A stretch of DNA of 64,000 nt from Mixophyes australis. Its lineage: Eukaryota > Chordata > Amphibia > Anura > Limnodynastidae. Of this stretch, positions 12,268-20,630 are shown piece after piece. The notes under the pieces are model-generated. The model saw only the letters and a list, made by a program, of their open reading frames with translations, was not told the origin of the DNA and did no database searches. Both the position numbers and the translations under genes were made by a program. The stretch is from assembly GCA_036250195.1 (NCBI GenBank), contig JAVHZZ010000003.1:329702194-329766193 (forward strand). Reading direction: 5' to 3'. The first letter of the stretch is position 1; every line of letters begins with the position of its first letter.

Positions 12268-12507
12268 AGTTGCCAACTTTTCCAGGTTGACCTCTGAGAG
12301 TCTCGGGGGAAAAGGTGAGCATGAGGGGACGGGGCTCGGAAGATCACATGATTTTGGCTCTGCCCCCATGACGTAATGACACAAATGTCATCTGCCCCCT
12401 TCACTAGGATGTGGGCAAATGCGGGAGAATTTCCAGCTCTCCTGGGAGTCTGGGAGACCTACCCGGAATTCGGGAGTCTCCCAGACACTACGGGAGAGTT
12501 GGTAAGT
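12268..12507. mobile_element. 240-bp dispersed repeat with 14-bp target duplication
   Basis: Begins AGTTGCCAACTTTTCC and ends GAGAGTTGGTAAGT, with internal cgggagtctcccagac palindromes. The flanks carry the identical 14-mer ATAGATAAAACCAT (12254-12267 and 12508-12521). Related copies lie near 47090-47355 and 57265-57558. The ends are partly inverted, as in a DNA transposon, but a 14-bp duplication is more typical of LINE-driven retroposition. The class is left open. Confidence 0.75.
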
Positions 12508-12521
12508 ATAGATAAAACCAT

Positions 12522-13402
12522 TGCACTGAAATTACAAGTAAAAGTAAAACTTAAAGTATATTTAAGTAAACTTTAAAAATAAAAAGTGTAATAACAGATG
12601 TACAATGGAGTACAAAATGACATTATTCAGAGGCAAGACGATAATGTTACTGGATAATAGGTTAACTGAAAGTCTGGATCATCTGAGCAATGGTTTAAAC
12701 TAGATTCTGCAAACATGTAGTTATCATGACTGGTTTCACTGCAAAATGGCACTTAATCTGGAAAAATTGTGAAAGTTGTAGTGGGGACTAATGTATAACA
12801 GTGCTGACCAATCGGACTTGTGTAGATATACATTATCAGGGTATATGCACCCAGGTCGACAGCAAGAGACAGCCAGGGAACCGACACAGTGTTTTGTCAC
12901 AGATGCCTGTTTAAAACTGAAACGCATTTATAAACGTATAAATGCAATGTGGTTTACATGCATTTTTACTTGCATTTTAACTGTGTACATCCTTTATAGC
13001 ATGTATGAGGGTGACGTGAATTGACTCATTCTATACCAAGAACATAACTCTGCACTGCTGATTAGTCTGCGGGCTTCCCTTCAGCGCTTTATAACTTACT
13101 TCACTATCATGAATAAGCAAGTTTTTCATATTCTCTGAATTTAAAAGATTCAGAACCTCTAAATAATTTGCCACGCTGAGTTTACTTGAATAAAATCAAT
13201 AAAAGAAACTAATAAAATTGCAGGGAAATGTCACTGCAGATCCTGTTATGGCAGCACTGGGCAGCCATCTGCCACCCTCTTACCATGACTCCCTTTTTTT
13301 TTTGTTTAAAAATTCCATAAGGAATTTGCAGTCTATGTAATGACAGGTACTATAAATGCAGTCATTTCAGTCTCAAATAGATAAAGACATATTATAAGAT
13401 TC

Positions 13403-13406
<4 letters not shown>
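12522..13406. other. No gene seen
   Basis: AT-rich DNA; the short frames (for example 12791-13024) are not recognisable. Confidence 0.55.

Positions 13407-13444
<38 letters not shown>
13407..13444. repeat. (TA)n microsatellite
   Basis: TA tract directly before the 5' end of Helitron-like copy 2, mirroring the arrangement before copy 1. Confidence 0.93.
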
Positions 13445-13447
<3 letters not shown>

Positions 13448-13707
13448 ATAATATAAATGCCTAGTGGCATGTGTTAGTCTGTCTGTGTGTGTGTGTGGAA
13501 AAAATAAAACCAAGCTGCAGCGCCACCTGCTGGGCGGAGTTATACACTGACCTACTAAATTCTTAGTGTGTGTGGAAAAAAAATTCTGAAAGGGTCGAAA
13601 TTTGGTATACTAAGATGTTTTTAATTTGTTAATTTAATTTGTTAATTGTTAAAAGTGTTTATAAAGATTTAAAAAATATATATATATATTTCTTGAAGGA
13701 GAAGTGA

Positions 13708-13875
13708 CAGTTGGGAGTGGTTGGTGGTTGCCAGGGGTTACAGTTGGGAGTGGTTGGTAGTTGTCGGGGGTGACAGTTGGGAGTGGTTGGTGGTTGCCGG
13801 GGGTGACAGTTGGGAGTGGTTGGTGATTGCCGGGGGTGACATTGGGGAGTGAATGGTGGTTGCCGGGGGTGACAG
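13708..13875. repeat. 33-bp tandem repeat
   Basis: About five units of cagttgggagtggttggtgg plus ttgccgggggtga, beginning at 13708, 13741, 13774, 13807 and (diverged) 13840. Helitron-like copy 1 has only one such unit, so the repeat number varies between copies. Confidence 0.9.
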
Positions 13876-14076
13876 AGTGAGAGGAGTGTGATACTCAGGA
13901 CCGCTGAGAGAGATCCCTGTGTCTGGATAGACATCTGGATAGATGTGGCGATGAAAATGAAGGATGAGTTGATGGAGAAGAATGATGAGGTGGTGACATG
14001 TGGACAAAACCACGTTAAAAAAGGGCGCTTATGTCGGGAAGTAACGCTCTTCCCCTGAGGAGGCCTGGGCTATGGC

Positions 14077-14455
14077 CAGGCCCGGCGCTCCCATTAGGCA
14101 AGGTTAGGCACTTGCCTAGGGCGCCGGGCTCTGGAGGGCGCCTGGAGGGCGCCACAGAATTCTAAAATACTTTAAAACTGTGCGGCGACCGCTGACCATA
14201 CCTGTCACGGCCGCCGCACAGCATTCAGATGGACGGGAAGGGGGGGAAGAGACTATTTTGTCACCACCGCCACCTCTCTGCTCCGTCTCCTCCCCTCCAC
14301 TTACTAGTGTCAGTGAGTGGAGGGGAGGAGACGGAGCAGAGAGGCGGCGGTGGTGAGACAAGGTAAGGAGAGGAGGGAGGAGGGCGGTGATTTTTGCGGG
14401 GGGGGGCACTTTTTAAAAAATGCCTAGGGCGCGGTGGACCATAGCACCGGCCCTG
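14077..14455. mobile_element. hAT-type MITE with 8-bp target duplication
   Basis: Ends CAGGCCCGGCGCT and AGCACCGGCCCTG are inverted repeats, and GCTATGGC flanks both sides (14069-14076 and 14456-14463). Copy 1 of the host element retains the related unoccupied site. An 8-bp duplication with CAGGG-like ends is the hAT signature. The interior has a palindrome of about 40 bp per arm centred near 14305 (ctccgtctcctcccctccac against its complement) that could fold into a very stable hairpin. A second, truncated copy forms part of 19403-19795. Confidence 0.88.
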
Positions 14456-14545
14456 GCTATGGCCCAAATGCATGACAAGAACCTTTTTAACACCTTAAGT
14501 AGCTTGATTTGACTAGAATGCATGAGTATCATGCACGGGTTAACT

Positions 14546-14547
<2 letters not shown>
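14155..14547. repeat. Left 393-bp direct repeat flanking the Penelope-like element
   Basis: Identical in length to 19403-19795 with one visible substitution (A at 14238 against G). It starts inside the hAT MITE and ends at the Helitron-like tail, so its borders match neither transposon. This fits a staggered-break target duplication. Confidence 0.85.

Positions 14548-14581
<34 letters not shown>
14548..14581. repeat. (TA)n tract at the 3' junction of the Penelope-like element
   Basis: tgtg(ta)n between the Helitron-like tail and the first base of Penelope sequence; presumed insertion target. Confidence 0.9.
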
Positions 14582-14584
<3 letters not shown>

Positions 14585-15220
14585 AAAGTCAAACAAGGAT
14601 ACGGCGCACAATGGTTTGTTACTAGGAATTTATCCCAGGTTCAGTGGGGAAATAATAATATAGTCAATGAATCAAAGTTCCACGTTTGCTGGACGGTCTT
14701 ATAGGACCAAGGGTATAAGTCCAGTTTGCACATATAAAAGACAGAATGATATAGGCATAGGATTAGTAGAAGCAGTGTGTTAGTGATAGCCCATCACCAT
14801 AGTATTGCACACCCAAAGGAAATTATATCGCTTATCTGTATGATTAATCCAAAGACTGGAACACAGCTTAACAACCACTTCACTTTCAATATTATGTGGT
14901 CAGCATACTCAGCAACTGCAAGTCTGGTCTCCAGTCAAAAACATCAGCATACTGTAAACATATCTCTCTTCCACTCAATGGGTAAGAAAAAAAGGGAGAT
15001 AATACACTATATGGTGTAGTATTTCAAGGTAACAGTATTTAATCAGGATTTTAACATATAAAATGCACACTCACAAAGAGTAATAATAATGCAAGCTTAT
15101 CTGAAATTCAGGTATCAGATATACCATGTCCTCAGGTACAGCAGGAACCTCCCACAGTCTTCCGCACAGGAGCGACTAATGGTGTGGTGACCCAAATACA
15201 CAGGAACAGTTGGAAAGAAG

Positions 15221-15261
15221 CCTCTACGCGTTTCGTCCTCAAACAGGACTTCCTCAGGAGG
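15221..15261 (-). ncRNA. Hammerhead ribozyme motif in the Penelope-like element
   Basis: On the minus strand: CCTC, then core CTGAGGA, helix II AGTCC-loop-GGAC, then GAAA, a two-base-pair helix III (AC-gc-GT), the cleavage-site A, then GAGG pairing with the opening CCTC as helix I. The core differs from the consensus only at the tolerated seventh position (G instead of T). Hammerheads with very short helix III are known in Penelope-like elements. Activity is not shown by sequence. Confidence 0.8.
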
Positions 15262-15309
15262 TGATAAGTGTGGCCTGAAACCAGGGATTATTTATAGTAA
15301 TGCGCATCG

Positions 15310-15410
15310 CCATTTTGCGCATGCGCATTGCGCTAGACGAACTGCGCATGCGCATTGCGCTAGACGAACTGCGCATGCGCGACCCATCGGTCTTACTGCG
15401 CATGCGCGGC
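15310..15410. promoter_or_regulatory. Cluster of four NRF1-like palindromes
   Basis: Four copies of GCGCATGCGC in about 90 bp, two of them inside a repeated actgcgcatgcgcattgcgc unit. This matches the NRF1 consensus, a site typical of germline and housekeeping promoters. It lies in the 3' non-coding part of the Penelope element beside the ribozyme, where the pseudo-LTR promoter would be expected. The regulatory role is inferred. Confidence 0.55.
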
Positions 15411-15540
15411 TACGATACTGTCGTGATTTACTGATCACAGACAGTCTCTTATTCTGCTATTTCAAGGTGTAGTTGAGGGATATAGTGTAAGGATGAGGGG
15501 GAAGGATTTAACAGTGATTGTGACAAAAGTTACATACAAT

Positions 15541-15685
15541 ACATGGCGGTGGCCATCTTGGTAAAGGGGAATTCTAGTGGAATGACCTTTTTGTCGGCCA
15601 TATTTGTACAGGTGATGGCGGTGGCCATCTTTGTAAAGGAATTATGAATAGATGGCTCCAGAAAACGGCCATCTTAGTGCAGGTG
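15541..15685. promoter_or_regulatory. YY1-like site cluster
   Basis: gccatctt or its close variants occur at about 15553, 15626 and 15670, two of them in a repeated atggcggtggccatctt block. AAGATGGC on the element's sense strand is the YY1 core, often used as an initiator-linked element in LINE promoters. The function here is inferred. Confidence 0.4.
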
Positions 15686-16047
15686 CTAAAGTGCTGGAAA
15701 TAGTGGTAGATAACGGGATCTAAGGATCTCATGTAGGTGAACACAATATAATATATAAGACATTTAAAAATACACAGTAAATATATATAGAATAATGCAT
15801 AAATAAGGTAAGATAGATTACATAAAGTATATGCAAGTGAGTCATTATAAATATGTCCTAATCGTAATAGGGTAGTGGCTCAGATATGTATTACAGTCAT
15901 AGAGTATACCATTATAAAATGTTAACTTAAAACAACACGTAGCACGAGAATAGTTCAGGTAAAATAACCATAAAACCATAAAACATATAAAAATACATAG
16001 AAATACATATAAAAATACATATGAAAATACATAAGAGTCATAAAGGA

Positions 16048-18201
16048 TCATAAAAAAGGTGCAATCTCATAGCCTTCATTAAAACCAGCAGGGGCCAAAG
16101 TACCTAATTGGAAAATCCAGAACATCTCACGTCTAGACAACTTCGTCTGGATATCTCCCCCTCTTGGACCTAATCGAACATTTTCAATTCCTTTAAACGT
16201 GAGGGAACTAGGGTCTGAGTTGTGTATGTTAATGAAATGTTTAGATACTGAATGTGATTCTATTCGGTTTTTTATATTGCGGACATGCTCTTGTATCCGC
16301 AATTTCAGTGGTCTTTTAGTTTTGCCCACATACTTCAATCCACATGAGCACTCTAATAGGTAAATCACGGATGATGTTTGACAATTCATGAATTGTTTAA
16401 TGTCATATTTTATGCTGTTGTCATGATTATAGAATATTTTCTTATCTGGATGTGCATATTTGCACATATTACAGTGATTGCATTTATTAAATCCCTTGAT
16501 TTCCAGGAATGTTTTTTTAGTGGTGTTCAGGGTACTTTCTGGTATCATACTGGGAGCTAGAGTGTCTTTGAGGTTTCTGCTCTTGCGGAAAACAATGTCA
16601 GGTTTAGTGGGTAGGATACTAGCTAGAATGGGATCCATTCTCAATACTTCCCAGTGTTTGATTAGTGTTGACCTGATCCTACGTTCCCCTACGCTATAAT
16701 TGGTGATGAACGGAACATATCCAGTTTTTGGTTCCTTATTCTTATACTGCATTAATTCATTCCTATTTGTCTCCTCTGTTTTTTTCAGAGCATCTAGTAG
16801 TAGATGTTTAGGATATCCTCTATCTTGGAAGCGTTGTGCATATATGGAAAGTTGGGTTTTGCATTGGGAATCGTTACTACAGTTTCGCTTAATTCTAGAG
16901 AATTGTGAGAAGGGGATATTTGTTTTCCATCTATTAACATGGCTGCTCTTGAAGTGTAGATAGCTGTTAGTATCAACAGTCTTGATGAAATTTTGGGTTT
17001 CAACTTCATTGTCTGAGCCCGTCAAGACTAGATCTAGAAACTCAATATTATGTTTATTGCGGTTTGCAGTGAATCTAAGATTGTGGTCATTATTATCAAT
17101 GTATGTTAAAAATGAATTAATGGAATCATCATCTCCTTCCCAGACCATTAGAATGTCATCTATGTATCTCTTATAAAATTTAATGTGCTTCGAGAAAGGG
17201 TTAGGATTATAGATATATATTTTCTCCCAACTTCCCATAAACAAATTCGCGAAGCTTGGCGCAAAAATTGTCCCCATCGCGGTTCCACAGGTCTGGAGGT
17301 AAAAGCTGTCTAAAAATTTGAAATAATTATGAGTAAGGATAAAATTAATTAACTCACAAATAAAATCTTTATGGTCTTGGGATAGATCGGGGTCAGAATT
17401 TAAAAACTCCCTGCATGCGTTGATACCTCTATCATGTTCAATTGCTGTGTAGAGAGATTGCACATCTATGGTGAGCCATGTGTATTCTGGACACCATTTG
17501 AAATTTTCAAATAGGTTAAGTACACTAGTTGTGTCTTTCAAATAGGACTCTAATTTAGTTACATATTTGCTCAAAAAAACATTTACGTACTCTGAGGAAT
17601 GAGAAGTTAAAGAATCTATACCAGCGATTATAGGTCTCCCTGGAGGTTTATCAAGTGATTTATGTATCTTCGGGAGATAGTAAAATATAGGAATGATAGG
17701 GTTCAAAACTAGGAGATATTGATATTCTTCTTTAGTTAGAACATATTTTCGTAGACCCTTCAAGATGGTGTCCCTTAAAGTGGATATAAAGTCAGGCGTT
17801 GGGTCCTTTTGTAATTTTGTGTATGATGTTTCATCACTTAGAAGTCTCTCGGCTTCCTCAATATATGCTTGTCTATCCAGCAACACAATGCCCCCCCCTT
17901 TGTCCGCTTGCTTAATAATTAGGTCTTTGTTATTAGTTAGAGTTTCTATGGCTGTTAATTCTTGTTTAGATAGATTAGGGTACCTTGGATTCTTATAATC
18001 CATGTGGCATAAATCCTTCACTACCAATTCCTGGAAAAGGTCTATGTGACTACTTCTAGATTCTAATGGATAAAATTTTGAAGTAGGCTTTAAGCCTGAT
18101 TTAGAAGCATTCTCATAGTTAGAAATTATTGCCGTCTCTTTCCTAGCAAAGTGTCTTTTTAATGTTAATTTCCTTGTAAATTTATTAATGTCTATAAACA
18201 T
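16048..18201 (-). CDS. Penelope-like reverse transcriptase with GIY-YIG endonuclease
   Basis: A 717-residue intact protein that would copy its RNA by target-primed reverse transcription. Visible motifs in order: DKGGG (100-104) and LPKIHK (175-180), both typical of Penelope RTs; DVQSLYT (246-252); GTAMG (306-310); and catalytic YIDD (346-349). A cysteine cluster CNHCNMC (about 574-580) follows, then a C-terminal GIY-YIG nuclease with IYLLEC (613-618), YVGKT (624-628), a following Arg (about 636) and a late Glu (about 692). The listed start is the first Met, but the frame stays open upstream past the ORF1 stop, and those residues (FNLSKHQLS and onward) look like the usual N-terminal region of this family. 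The true product therefore probably starts further upstream or is made by a -1 shift from ORF1. No internal stops or missing catalytic residues were seen. Confidence 0.95.
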   Translation of the reverse strand: MFIDINKFTRKLTLKRHFARKETAIISNYENASKSGLKPTSKFYPLESRSSHIDLFQELVVKDLCHMDYKNPRYPNLSKQELTAIETLTNNKDLIIKQADKGGGIVLLDRQAYIEEAERLLSDETSYTKLQKDPTPDFISTLRDTILKGLRKYVLTKEEYQYLLVLNPIIPIFYYLPKIHKSLDKPPGRPIIAGIDSLTSHSSEYVNVFLSKYVTKLESYLKDTTSVLNLFENFKWCPEYTWLTIDVQSLYTAIEHDRGINACREFLNSDPDLSQDHKDFICELINFILTHNYFKFLDSFYLQTCGTAMGTIFAPSFANLFMGSWEKIYIYNPNPFSKHIKFYKRYIDDILMVWEGDDDSINSFLTYIDNNDHNLRFTANRNKHNIEFLDLVLTGSDNEVETQNFIKTVDTNSYLHFKSSHVNRWKTNIPFSQFSRIKRNCSNDSQCKTQLSIYAQRFQDRGYPKHLLLDALKKTEETNRNELMQYKNKEPKTGYVPFITNYSVGERRIRSTLIKHWEVLRMDPILASILPTKPDIVFRKSRNLKDTLAPSMIPESTLNTTKKTFLEIKGFNKCNHCNMCKYAHPDKKIFYNHDNSIKYDIKQFMNCQTSSVIYLLECSCGLKYVGKTKRPLKLRIQEHVRNIKNRIESHSVSKHFINIHNSDPSSLTFKGIENVRLGPRGGDIQTKLSRREMFWIFQLGTLAPAGFNEGYEIAPFL

Positions 18202-18311
18202 TTGGAACTTGTTAGGTTTTGTGGTAGGGGCAAATGAAAGGCCTTTACTAAGGACTGAAAATTCTGATGTGCTCAGTTGGTGTTTGGACAGGTTAAAGAT
18301 CCCATTAGTTC

Positions 18312-19208
18312 TTAACGTTCCATTGTCGATGTGGTGTATTTTCTCCTTATCTTTCTGAATGCCCCCTCGTTTTCCCCTTCTTCCGTGTGCCTGCGTTTCA
18401 GTGGCGAAGCTATTCTTATATTCTCTCTTACGTGTTTCCTGTCTCCCCCCCTTTCGTGTAACATACGAACTGGAGACAAAAAATCATCACTGTCGCTAGC
18501 ATCCACCCTGTCTAATGTAGTAAATCTATTTCTGAGAGGCAGGTGCTCAGCAGGGCGATTCTGCTGGGGACTAGTTCTAAATCTTTTCTGTCCATGTTGG
18601 ACTGTTTGCCAGTTAGTATCCATTTTCGGGGCACTATTCGGATAGGGGGTATTTTTATAGTTGTGTTGTGGAACATGTCTTTTCCACTGTTTTATGTTTT
18701 TGGTGTCATAATCATGCTTATCCCTCATAAATTTCTTCTCTTTAGTTCTAATTACTTCCGTCTCAACTCTTTCTAGCTTTTTATTGAGTACCTGTTCGTT
18801 AATACGATAATCTTCTTTATCTTTATGTGGTTCTAACAGGGAGTCTTTAATGTTAATTTCTTCCTCTACCTGATGAAACAATTTCTTTTTCTCATGGATA
18901 ATAAGTTTTATGAGTTTAACTGAACAATCATGTAAAGCCTGGTCCCATTCTTTCATGAATTCAGTATTGTCAGTCCCAAAAGTGGGGGATTTGTTGATAC
19001 GTAAGCCCCTGGGGATGCGGTCTACTGCAATGTAATGTTCTAGACCCTTCACATCCCACCAAATACGTGTTTCTCTCACCAAAAGTTTTTCCACATCCCA
19101 AAATAGACTATCCAGATCAGATGTTAAGTCTAGTGGGTTAGCATTATCGTTAAATATTTTTTGGCAACGATTAGTTCTTTGTGAGATTCTGTCTGTGTTT
19201 CTCCACAT
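18312..19208 (-). CDS. Penelope-like element ORF1 (upstream protein)
   Basis: A 298-residue hydrophilic, charged protein beginning MWRNTDRIS. A tryptophan-containing N-terminal half (LFWDVEKLL, WWDVKGLEHY, RIPRGLR) resembles the region that precedes RT in some vertebrate Penelope-like elements as I know them. A Lys/Glu-rich middle (about 120-185) could be coiled coil, and the tail is basic and low-complexity, consistent with RNA binding. Its stop overlaps the open RT frame, which lies in the -1 frame, so the two may form one protein by frameshifting, or a recent indel may have split a single ORF. Function unknown. Confidence 0.7.
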   Translation of the reverse strand: MWRNTDRISQRTNRCQKIFNDNANPLDLTSDLDSLFWDVEKLLVRETRIWWDVKGLEHYIAVDRIPRGLRINKSPTFGTDNTEFMKEWDQALHDCSVKLIKLIIHEKKKLFHQVEEEINIKDSLLEPHKDKEDYRINEQVLNKKLERVETEVIRTKEKKFMRDKHDYDTKNIKQWKRHVPQHNYKNTPYPNSAPKMDTNWQTVQHGQKRFRTSPQQNRPAEHLPLRNRFTTLDRVDASDSDDFLSPVRMLHERGGDRKHVRENIRIASPLKRRHTEEGENEGAFRKIRRKYTTSTMER

Positions 19209-19402
19209 CTTTACGTGAAGATTTACAATCTGTTAGTGCAGCCTTGTTAAAACAAAAACCAAAGTATAATATATCCAAAAACGTAATAAACAATGGCGCT
19301 CACAGCAGTATTGTATAAAGTTAGTATAGAGAAAGTCCACACATACACCTCTTCCACATATGGAGGCAGCCTTCCTTATAATAGGTGGGTAAGTCCAGAG
19401 TC

Positions 19403-19795
19403 CAGAATTCTAAAATACTTTAAAACTGTGCGGCGACCGCTGACCATACCTGTCACGGCCGCCGCACAGCATTCAGATGGACGGGGAGGGGGGGAAGAGA
19501 CTATTTTGTCACCACCGCCACCTCTCTGCTCCGTCTCCTCCCCTCCACTTACTAGTGTCAGTGAGTGGAGGGGAGGAGACGGAGCAGAGAGGCGGCGGTG
19601 GTGAGACAAGGTAAGGAGAGGAGGGAGGAGGGCGGTGATTTTTGCGGGGGGGGGCACTTTTTAAAAAATGCCTAGGGCGCGGTGGACCATAGCACCGGCC
19701 CTGGCTATGGCCCAAATGCATGACAAGAACCTTTTTAACACCTTAAGTAGCTTGATTTGACTAGAATGCATGAGTATCATGCACGGGTTAACTTG
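19403..19795. repeat. Right 393-bp direct repeat (truncated hAT MITE plus Helitron-like tail)
   Basis: Second copy of 14155-14547 with no indels and one visible substitution. It begins abruptly inside the hAT MITE at cagaattctaaaatac and ends at the Helitron-like tail. The junction with Penelope sequence has a small TCCAGAG/TCCAG duplication. Confidence 0.85.

Positions 19796-19822
<27 letters not shown>
19796..19822. repeat. (TA)n microsatellite
   Basis: TA tract between the Helitron-like tail and the second Penelope fragment. Confidence 0.9.
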
Positions 19823-19828
<6 letters not shown>

Positions 19829-20400
19829 ATGGAGGAGGAGGCGCACAATAGTGTAGTATGATAATATAAAATGGAATCACACAAAAATCCACAGTAGAAT
19901 CATGTCACCAGTGAAGAGACAACCATAAAATGCATCACCCGAATGAAATAGTGAAGATGTATGCGTACCAGATATTTAAACTTTACAGCTTATCTCAATC
20001 GTAGTCAGTGACTGAATGGCAGGTCCCTCATATAGTATAAAGAGGAACACCCAAAACACACTTGTGCAGATGTATGCGTACCAGAGATCAAAACTTTTCA
20101 GCTTGTCTATACCGAGGTCCCACAGATAATCATGGACAGGTCACACTTGCTCCATATCTGGATACACAGCTACTGGCCTCAGAAGGTGAAGTACATAAAA
20201 AACCAAAGATGTAATGTCACAATCAACACTTTATTCTAAAAAATAGTAGCCACTTACATGTCAAGTAGCAGATAGTAAACCTATCTGGAAAGGGTCAACT
20301 CCCAGTGTGGCAGGGAGAGCGATTAGAATTCTCAACGAGTTTCGTCTGTAACAACAGACTTCATCAGGAGAAAAAAGGAATATATAGTAACATATTTTAC
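19823..20400 (-). mobile_element. Truncated second Penelope-like copy (3' end with ribozyme)
   Basis: About 580 bp that abuts (TA)n and shares ggcgcacaat near its 3' junction with the 4.8-kb copy, but otherwise differs, so it belongs to another subfamily. It contains a hammerhead motif in the same relative position and an internal duplication of about 110 bp (agatgtatgcgtaccaga at about 19953 and 20062). All coding sequence is missing. Confidence 0.65.
20329..20372 (-). ncRNA. Canonical hammerhead ribozyme motif
   Basis: On the minus strand: TTCTC, the perfect core CTGATGA, helix II GTCTG-loop-CAGAC, GAAA, helix III AC-tc-GT, the cleavage-site T, then GAGAA pairing with TTCTC. All conserved core bases are present. 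The motif agrees with the one at 15221-15261 in architecture but differs in sequence, so the fold is conserved through compensatory change. Confidence 0.85.
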
Positions 20401-20407
20401 ATTTTCG

Positions 20408-20423
20408 TAGTCTGGTCTTTGCA

Positions 20424-20483
<60 letters not shown>

Positions 20484-20499
20484 TGCAAAGACCAGACTA
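20408..20499. repeat. Perfect 22-bp inverted repeat around (AT)n
   Basis: tagtctggtctttgcaaaca (with aat) at 20408-20429 and its exact complement at 20478-20499, separated by an AT run. Could be a tiny foldback element or an expanded AT tract within a palindrome. Confidence 0.85.
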
Positions 20500-20501
20500 T
20501 G

Positions 20502-20505
<4 letters not shown>

Positions 20506-20539
<34 letters not shown>

Positions 20540-20570
20540 TGCCCGGTGCAAAGCATTGTGTATATATAGT

Positions 20571-20610
<40 letters not shown>

Positions 20611-20630
20611 TAGATAGATAGATACGTAGA
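20506..20630. repeat. (TA)n and (GATA)n tracts
   Basis: TA tracts interrupted by a short gcccggtgcaaagcattgtg segment; a gcaaagcattgtg copy recurs just after the GATA run. Confidence 0.85.

Larger units (their letters stand above)
13445..14547 (+). mobile_element. Helitron-like element copy 2, interrupted by a hAT MITE
   Basis: Head TCTATAATATAAATGCC, the same internal blocks as copy 1 (aaccacgttaaaaaagggcg, acctttttaacaccttaagt), the GCATGA/TCATGC hairpin and the same GGGTTAACTTG tail. It differs from copy 1 by a five-copy 33-bp tandem repeat and by a 379-bp hAT-type insertion whose removal restores the copy-1 order. No coding capacity. Confidence 0.6.
14582..19402 (-). mobile_element. Penelope-like retroelement, nearly full length
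   Basis: About 4.8 kb in minus orientation. In sense order it has a short 5' leader, ORF1 (298 codons), the RT/GIY-YIG ORF (717 codons), a 3' region with YY1-like and NRF1-like sites, a hammerhead motif, and about 640 bp running to the (TA)n junction. The 5' end (CTGGACTTACCC in sense) has a short resemblance to an internal stretch of the 3' region (CTGGACTTATACCC near 14728), as expected if both ends carry parts of the pseudo-LTR. Near-identical 393-bp direct repeats flank it, and both ORFs are uninterrupted, so the insertion is probably young. Confidence 0.85.
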
